Position numbers and translations under genes: made by a program. Positions 5,183 through 9,590 of a DNA stretch of 9,590 nt are shown piece after piece. The notes beneath the pieces are model-generated. The model saw only the letters and a program-made list of their open reading frames with translations. It ran no database searches and was not told where the DNA came from. The stretch covers positions 1-9,590 of the forward strand of contig JAUUYW010000106.1 of NCBI GenBank assembly GCA_030590265.1, in the 5' to 3' direction. This stretch comes from Candidatus Krumholzibacteriia bacterium. GTDB lineage: Bacteria > Krumholzibacteriota > Krumholzibacteriia > LZORAL124-64-63. Each line of letters starts with the position of its first letter. The stretch's first letter is position 1.

Positions 5183-8014
5183 TTACTGGATCATTATCAT
5201 TTTCCTGGCTTCTGAGAAACCCTTGCCTTCCAACCTGTAGAAATAGACTCCCGATCCAACACTTCGGCCCATGGAATCTCGACCATTCCAAACCCGCTGG
5301 TAGGAATTCGCCAATAGAGCACTGCTTTCCAGGATCTTGACCAAACGTCCGGAAATGTCGTATATGGCCAGAGTGACAACCCCGGCATCTTCAGGCACAT
5401 CAAAACTGATGGTCGTTGAAGGATTGAAGGGGTTCGGATGGTTTTGTTTCACGGCAAAACTGATCGGAACTGGAGTTTCGGACACCGGAGAAACCGCATC
5501 ATCGCAAGTATAGCCGGAAACATCATTGATACCCCAGCTGTTCAAGGTGCCAACATCCTGCCCGGCATGATCGGTCACCAGCAGAGTCCAGGTTCCATCC
5601 AGGGGTTCCCCTTCAAAGTCTGAAAGTGAACCCGCAGGGGTTAAGGTGTTGGGGTAATTACCAACAATGTCGTCTGCTGATCCACCGCTTCGGTTGTGCA
5701 AAAAGACATCTGTTCCGCTGGGGGAGGTGAGCTTGACCCGCAGGTCGCCGATGTAGGTATGGGTGATGTCCACATCCACATTAAAGACACTGGTCACGTT
5801 GGCCCCGGAACCGGAAACCACCAGCTCACTGCTGTAGCCGGAAGAATTGTTATCCGGGATGGAGCCTCCAGGACTGACCGATTCTGCAGCACCAATGGGC
5901 ACACCGGTTCCCAACTCGAAATTGAGAGTTTCCGAATTCTTTTCTCCGTCGAAACTCACCACAAGAACAAGGTGGATGAAATCTCCACAGGTGAAACCGG
6001 AATCAACTTCCAGGCTGAATTCCGTTAAACTGTCTTCGGTGGTGCCGCTTCGAATGCGCGGATATGCTGACGATTCATTGGTGATGTTCACCATGGCCGT
6101 GGAGGTGCTCAAGGTTGCGCTTACGTTTTCAGCAGCCAGATTTCCCACATTGGCCAAGGCGATGGTCAGACCAACTGATTCACCAGGATCCACAACTCCG
6201 TTGGGGCTATCACTGTTCTGGGTAATATGCGCCATCACAAGATCAACATGAGGCACGACAACAATGTTGTGCACCAGGAACTTTTCAATGAAGACATCTG
6301 CGTGCGGACCCTCCGGGAACATGGCCTGGGCGGTGGCAATTATGGCGTTGGCCATGTCCCGCATTTTCAGGCCGCTGCCCAATCCGAAGTGGGCTTCCAG
6401 AATGATCTGATCGACTTCATAGCGGGGACGCCCGAGATCAGTCAGGGCAATGAGAGATTGAAACAAGGGAGTGGACCACAACTCATCAGACACGTATCCG
6501 CCGGGAATACCGGAATGGGCTGGATAGGTGGTATTGTGGTCGTATTGGGCACCAAAGGCATCCATGATCCGGCCATTCCAACACTGGTTTCCGGCACCGT
6601 GCCCATCCCAGGTGAACATGTAATTGGGGAAAAACACGGGCCCATTGGGAGTGCTGTAGCTGTAGGAACCGGCCCAGTAGTCGCCAAATCCCTCACCCAT
6701 GGCACCAGTGTCCCCGCCATTCCAATTGGAGTTGATGCTGCGCTGGATAGCATGGCCGTATTCGTGGAGGATTACATCAGCGTCTTCATTGTCGTCCACA
6801 CAACCGTGCCCAAAGCTCAACCTGTTTGTTGAAGGCACATAGTAGGAATTGTCGGCGCCATTGACGCCATCGGTATCCACAACGATGGATAGCTCCTGGA
6901 TTCCGGTTGCACCCGTAAAGCCCATCGATTGCATGTGGCGCTGGCTCTGATCCAGGTGGAAGTAGGTCATGGCGTCATTGAACGAGTTGTCCCCACGGGT
7001 AGCGGTCCAATTTCCATCCAATGTTGTGCTGGGGGGAGTGCTGGGTGGATCCCAACTCACAATGTTTACCCAATCACCGGTCAATCGGTAAACACCATCA
7101 GAAAAAGTAATATCCAGCAAGTCGCGCGTGAAATAGGCATCCGTGAAATCGCCGGCAGGATTCCCATCCTGCAAGCTATTGTCCCTCAGTGTTGTGCGAG
7201 GATCCGGATCAAAGACAATTCCCGTCCCGGCTGCCCTGGCACCATCCAAGGCACTCTGGCTTGCTTGGAGTTGTCGAGCAGCAAATTTTTCAGTGGTTGC
7301 CAGACGATCCCAGGCGGTTCCATTGTATTCGGCAAGACGTTCTTCAACAGTGGCATCATCCGGGTTGACCTTGCGGATCAACCGTGAATCTTCAACAGTT
7401 AAGACCGAACCGGTTGCCGCATCAATGGATTGACGCCACTCGCCATAAGGAGCGGTGATCGCAAGATCCACAATGTAGTTCAGGCGGAAGCCATCTGCGA
7501 CGGGTGTGTAAACAAGTTGAACCAGGGGCAGACTCGTGAGATCTCCATGAACCCGCAGCCTTTGCCAGGCTGAATCCAAAGCCCTTTCGCTGCTGATGGC
7601 ACCTGTCCTTTGGGGAACTTCCGTCACCGGGTAAGTATTGTTGAAGACGCGGTAAACCCGGTTGTCCTTCTTGGCAATCGAAACAACAAGTGTGCCGCCC
7701 TGGACGTTGATCCCGTGGATTCTCTGTTGGTATGTGTAGTGAAACCCCAGCAGGCTTTCCCTGGAGTCGATCAAAACAAGATCATCCGAATCAGTGGGGA
7801 GTTGGTACAGTTTGGTCATCTGTTCAACAAATACCGTGGCGGTGGATTCAGGATTCAACCCAACAGGGGCATCCCAATCGGGTTCAATTTGGAGTTTTGG
7901 TGTTGAACGATGGTCTTGATGATAGGTATCCTGGGAAATTCCGGAGGCAAAAACCGGACCCGCGCCTAGCAATGCCATCAGAACAATCACAGAAGTTAGT
8001 GATCGCAGCTTCAT
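5183..8014 (-). CDS. Secreted multidomain zinc metallopeptidase (gluzincin, M4/M36-like) with P domain and C-terminal sorting tag
   Basis: A 943-residue exported protease. Residues 1-23 are a signal peptide (likely cut after 'PVFA'). An FTP/PepSY-like propeptide spans about 45-215. The catalytic domain has HEYGH at 417-421 and 'GEGFGDYWA' giving the third zinc ligand E441 with D445 beside it, the arrangement of fungalysin/thermolysin-type gluzincins. H500 in 'YPAHSGIPGG' may be the transition-state-stabilising His. A CARDB-like Ig domain follows at about 589-704. A P (Homo B) domain lies at about 703-835, with 'THTYIGDLRVKLTSPSGT' and 'LDGTWTLLVTD'. A FlgD/T9SS-type C-terminal domain runs from about 851 to 943, opening 'NHPNPFNPSTTISF' and closing 'SGVYFYRLEGKGFSEARKM'. 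The frame is open up to 8149, but the ATG at 8014 has GGAG 6 nt upstream and begins the signal peptide. Substrate is unknown. It is transcribed alone, divergently from the sensor gene. M36 versus M4 placement is unsettled. Confidence 0.93.
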   Translation of the reverse strand: MKLRSLTSVIVLMALLGAGPVFASGISQDTYHQDHRSTPKLQIEPDWDAPVGLNPESTATVFVEQMTKLYQLPTDSDDLVLIDSRESLLGFHYTYQQRIHGINVQGGTLVVSIAKKDNRVYRVFNNTYPVTEVPQRTGAISSERALDSAWQRLRVHGDLTSLPLVQLVYTPVADGFRLNYIVDLAITAPYGEWRQSIDAATGSVLTVEDSRLIRKVNPDDATVEERLAEYNGTAWDRLATTEKFAARQLQASQSALDGARAAGTGIVFDPDPRTTLRDNSLQDGNPAGDFTDAYFTRDLLDITFSDGVYRLTGDWVNIVSWDPPSTPPSTTLDGNWTATRGDNSFNDAMTYFHLDQSQRHMQSMGFTGATGIQELSIVVDTDGVNGADNSYYVPSTNRLSFGHGCVDDNEDADVILHEYGHAIQRSINSNWNGGDTGAMGEGFGDYWAGSYSYSTPNGPVFFPNYMFTWDGHGAGNQCWNGRIMDAFGAQYDHNTTYPAHSGIPGGYVSDELWSTPLFQSLIALTDLGRPRYEVDQIILEAHFGLGSGLKMRDMANAIIATAQAMFPEGPHADVFIEKFLVHNIVVVPHVDLVMAHITQNSDSPNGVVDPGESVGLTIALANVGNLAAENVSATLSTSTAMVNITNESSAYPRIRSGTTEDSLTEFSLEVDSGFTCGDFIHLVLVVSFDGEKNSETLNFELGTGVPIGAAESVSPGGSIPDNNSSGYSSELVVSGSGANVTSVFNVDVDITHTYIGDLRVKLTSPSGTDVFLHNRSGGSADDIVGNYPNTLTPAGSLSDFEGEPLDGTWTLLVTDHAGQDVGTLNSWGINDVSGYTCDDAVSPVSETPVPISFAVKQNHPNPFNPSTTISFDVPEDAGVVTLAIYDISGRLVKILESSALLANSYQRVWNGRDSMGRSVGSGVYFYRLEGKGFSEARKMIMIQ
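5186..5464 (-). other. FlgD/T9SS-type C-terminal sorting domain of the peptidase
   Basis: The last 93 residues carry the 'NPFNPSTTI' entry motif, an 'IYDISGRLVK' strand, a 'WNGRDSMGRSVGSGVYFYRL' core (positions 909-928) and a short basic tail. This is the pattern of C-terminal domains that direct or anchor secreted proteins in FCB-group and related candidate phyla. No secretion-system gene is in the window, so the route is inferred. Confidence 0.8.
5510..5908 (-). other. P (proprotein convertase, Homo B) domain of the peptidase
   Basis: Residues about 703-835 show the P-domain hallmarks: 'NVDVDITHTYIGDLRVKL', 'SPSGTDVFLHNRSGGSADDI' and 'FEGEPLDGTWTLLVTDHAG', ending 'GTLNSWGI'. In secreted peptidases this beta-sandwich usually stabilises the catalytic domain or helps bind substrate. 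Confidence 0.8.
6752..6766 (-). other. HEYGH zinc-binding active site of the peptidase
   Basis: Codons for His417-Glu-Tyr-Gly-His421 give the two zinc-binding histidines and the catalytic glutamate. The third ligand, E441, lies at 6692-6694, 20 residues on, as in M4/M36 gluzincins. Confidence 0.9.
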
Positions 8015-8020
8015 TGTGTT

Positions 8021-8024
8021 CTCC
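8021..8024 (-). promoter_or_regulatory. Shine-Dalgarno deciding the peptidase start
   Basis: GGAG lies 6 nt before the ATG at 8014, which begins the signal peptide. The ATG at 8026, 12 nt upstream and in frame, has no comparable site, so 8014 is preferred. Confidence 0.65.
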
Positions 8025-8289
8025 ATTTGAAAGAAAAGGTTTCCAGGCCTGAACCTGGTGGAACGCTTTTGTGCTACAATAAATAGCCCAGTTAAACAGT
8101 GTGGGTTCATCCCCAGTGTACTGCAATTCTTCGAATTAATCAGCAGCAACGTGCATAAAAATTATAATTATTTTAGTCCAGCTAAAAAAAGAGATGATTC
8201 TGGGATAGTTTTTTAGGTATAGAACCTCTGTTTCCCCCCATAGCAAAAGAATTTCACCAAGCCAGATTTCGGGCCTGTTTTTCTCTCCC

Positions 8290-8311
8290 AAGTTCCCGCT
8301 GGCGGGAACTT
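8290..8311. repeat. Perfect 10-bp inverted repeat, possible operator
   Basis: AAGTTCCCGC and GCGGGAACTT are separated by TG, forming a 22-bp near-continuous dyad about 130 bp before the sensor start. Neither strand has a T-run directly after it, so a terminator is less likely than a protein-binding site for the divergent genes. Confidence 0.6.
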
Positions 8312-8427
8312 CAACCCCAAAACAGCCAAAACAAGACCTCCAATCCTCCACCCATTTCTTTTTTATCGCCAACGCCCAAAGGATTGTTTACCCTCCATCA
8401 AACACTCATATCCTGCTTAACCAATAC

Positions 8428-8431
8428 GGAG
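8428..8431 (+). promoter_or_regulatory. Shine-Dalgarno supporting a TTG start
   Basis: GGAG lies 6 nt before the TTG at 8438. It is the main evidence for this non-ATG start, since the first in-frame ATG is at residue 64, after the first membrane segment. Confidence 0.6.
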
Positions 8432-8437
8432 CCCCTT

Positions 8438-9590
8438 TTGAAACCAGGCCCAACCAACCGTCGTCGCCGCCCATTGGCCAACACCCTCGCCGCCACGGTA
8501 GTAATCCTTGTCATCACCGGTATCGCAGCCATCAGCTGGATCACCATCAAGGAATTCCGGGTCCAGCAGTCGGTCTACACCAAAATCCTCCAGCAAAAAC
8601 TCACCGCCACACGCAGCCAGTTCCGCATGTACCTGACTCCCTTTCCCAACTACCTGGCGACCCTGCAAAGCTGGAACGAAACTGGTCTTCTGAACCTCGA
8701 AGACCCTGTCAGCCTGGAAAAACTCATCGCCCCTCTGGTCGATCCCAGCGCTCAGGTGGCCTCGGTTTATCTCGTGCCCGAAAGCGGTCAATACTATTGC
8801 CTTACCCGCACCGAAGACGGCTGGCTGTCCCGCCTGGAGGATTCCAACAAAAGCCCCTGCCGCGACCAAACCTGGTACCAGCACAGCCTGGAAGGTACAG
8901 ACGACAAGCCCATCCACTGGTCGGGTTATGTTTTTCTGCCCGGTCTTGGCGAAACGGGTCTCGTGGCAGGAGCTTCATCCTTGACTCCCAACGGCAATCT
9001 GGTCATCGGCTTGGGTATGCGGGAAAACTATCTCGACGAATTCACAGCCACTGCGCCCATCACTGAAAACGGCATCCTCATCCGTCGTTATGATGACGGG
9101 AATGTGGCCTGGCTCACGCCCAAACAGAGCAACCGGATGCAGTTCGCCAGCAGCAATGAATTGCTGACTTCGGGTTTGACTGAACACCAAATCATTGGCC
9201 AGGCTTTGCTGGTTTGGGGTTCATTGGGGCAAGTCTATGAAGAGCCATTCCAATTTCGTCATGATGGCCAGAACTGGTGGTGCTCCTTTTATCCCGCCAT
9301 CGAAGGCACTGATCCCGGCGAGTTGGGCCTCATCGCCCCGGCCTCGGATTTGGGCCGCCGCCTGGAAACCGTAACCGGAAGGGTGACCTTTCTCTTCGCC
9401 ATTGTGCTCGGACTGGCCATGCTGGCGGTAGTAGTGCAGGCCTTTTCCTACTCCCGCAAATGGCGCCGCTTCTCTCGCCGCCGGTTGAAGCATCCTGCCA
9501 CCGACGAAGCCCTGGAAGCCCTCATCGTTGAAGGCGAATCCGATCATGTGGAATTCAAAAGCACCATGCGCTGGAATTTGCACGCGGACA
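8438..9590 (+). CDS. Membrane sensor protein: Cache-like periplasmic domain with start of a Schlafen AlbA_2 domain (partial)
   Basis: 384 codons are open from TTG at 8438 to the right edge; the C-terminus is outside. A basic N-terminus ('NRRRRP') precedes TM1 at about 15-36. A periplasmic region of about 275 residues follows, then TM2 at about 315-337 ('VTFLFAIVLGLAMLAVVVQAF'), and an Arg/Lys-rich juxtamembrane stretch ('SRKWRRFSRRRLK'). The topology puts residues 38-314 outside. The region has Cache-like features: a helical start, 'RDQTWYQHSLEG' and 'HWSGYVFLPGLGETGLVAGA' near 142-180. After TM2 comes 'EALIVEGESDHVEFKSTMRW' at 359-378, which closely resembles the opening of AlbA_2 (Schlafen-type, formerly 'putative DNA-binding') domains: GES..VEFK, with E367, E372 and K374. 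I infer a protein that senses an external signal and acts through a cytoplasmic AlbA_2 domain. The ligand is unknown. The Cache call is moderate; the AlbA_2 call rests on about 25 residues. Confidence 0.82.
   Translation, partial: MKPGPTNRRRRPLANTLAATVVILVITGIAAISWITIKEFRVQQSVYTKILQQKLTATRSQFRMYLTPFPNYLATLQSWNETGLLNLEDPVSLEKLIAPLVDPSAQVASVYLVPESGQYYCLTRTEDGWLSRLEDSNKSPCRDQTWYQHSLEGTDDKPIHWSGYVFLPGLGETGLVAGASSLTPNGNLVIGLGMRENYLDEFTATAPITENGILIRRYDDGNVAWLTPKQSNRMQFASSNELLTSGLTEHQIIGQALLVWGSLGQVYEEPFQFRHDGQNWWCSFYPAIEGTDPGELGLIAPASDLGRRLETVTGRVTFLFAIVLGLAMLAVVVQAFSYSRKWRRFSRRRLKHPATDEALEALIVEGESDHVEFKSTMRWNLHAD

Larger units (their letters stand above)
8015..8437. other. Divergent intergenic region between peptidase and sensor genes
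   Basis: This 423-bp stretch has no convincing gene. The minus-strand frame 8136-8372 starts at TTG without a ribosome site and its product resembles nothing. An AT-rich block (8151-8190) contains TATAAT on the minus strand at 8161-8166 as a possible peptidase -10, but the matching -35 is only a T-run, and the leader would be about 140 nt. Toward the sensor gene, TTGTTT (8384-8389) and CATATC (8407-8412) are 17 bp apart, a weak promoter candidate. The 22-bp inverted repeat at 8290-8311 is the clearest structure. A smaller GC-rich dyad, CCAGG/CCTGG (8043-8058), lies in the peptidase leader. Confidence 0.5.

Noticed and set aside
6227..6832. Plus-strand 201-codon open frame opposite the peptidase catalytic domain
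   Set aside because: It is antisense to the HEYGH region and its composition is that of a shadow frame.
8015..8149. Extension of the peptidase to a start at 8149
   Set aside because: The 45 extra residues are not signal-like, and the ATG at 8014 has a GGAG site and begins a standard signal peptide.
8136..8372. Minus-strand 78-codon frame in the intergenic region
   Set aside because: It starts at TTG without a ribosome site, spans the inverted repeat and AT-rich promoter-like DNA, and has no family resemblance.
8417..8917. Minus-strand 166-codon frame opposite the sensor gene
   Set aside because: The plus strand stays open for 384 codons with two TM segments, a Cache-like region and an AlbA_2 start; the minus-strand product is Gly/Ala/Val-rich without motifs.
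1..9590. CRISPR array, tRNA/rRNA genes, insertion sequence ends
   Set aside because: I saw no regularly spaced direct repeats, no tRNA cloverleaf or rRNA-like stretch, and no transposase or flanking terminal inverted repeats.

Overview
The window looks like chromosomal DNA from a diderm (Gram-negative) bacterium of moderate to high GC, by eye in the mid-50s per cent. The efflux operon needs two membranes. The large secreted peptidase ends in a 'HPNPFNPSTTI' FlgD/T9SS-type C-terminal tag, which is common in the FCB superphylum and in neighbouring candidate phyla such as Krumholzibacteriota, Eisenbacteria and Zixibacteria. The exact lineage cannot be fixed from this sequence.

Layout: (1) Positions 1-4977, minus strand, hold a four-gene heavy-metal efflux operon. 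In transcription order these are a small secreted Cys-rich protein (4977-4624), a TolC-family outer-membrane channel (4520-3222), a lipoprotein membrane-fusion adaptor (3225-1672) and an HME-RND pump (1667 to the left edge, C-terminal half outside). The last three are packed tightly: the channel stop and adaptor start share ATGA, and the adaptor stop and pump start are 4 nt apart. The order matches czcICBA-type loci, and the pump carries the Asp-Asp-Glu signature of divalent-cation HME-RND pumps. A sigma70-like promoter lies at 5022-5050. (2) Positions 5120-5151 form a strong hairpin between the operon promoter and the upstream gene. (3) Positions 8014-5183, minus strand, encode a 943-residue secreted zinc metallopeptidase with, in order, signal peptide, FTP-like propeptide, HEYGH/E gluzincin catalytic domain, CARDB-like Ig domain, P (Homo B) domain and C-terminal sorting domain. 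(4) Positions 8015-8437 are a divergent intergenic region with AT-rich stretches and a perfect 10-bp inverted repeat. (5) Positions 8438 to the right edge, plus strand, encode a two-TM protein with a Cache-like periplasmic sensor followed by the first residues of what looks like a Schlafen AlbA_2 domain. It starts at TTG.

How the genes work together: the operon should move divalent metal (Zn/Co/Cd-type, inferred) from the periplasm or cytoplasm through the pump, adaptor and channel to the outside. The most unusual part is the amount of periplasmic thiol ligand. The adaptor has three tandem WCxxHxxxExxCxxCN modules plus a His-rich stretch and two Cys-Cys pairs, and the lead gene encodes another secreted protein with a dense Cys cluster. 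Together they suggest a metal capture and hand-over layer in front of the pump. The peptidase and the sensor-AlbA_2 gene show no evident functional link to the efflux system.
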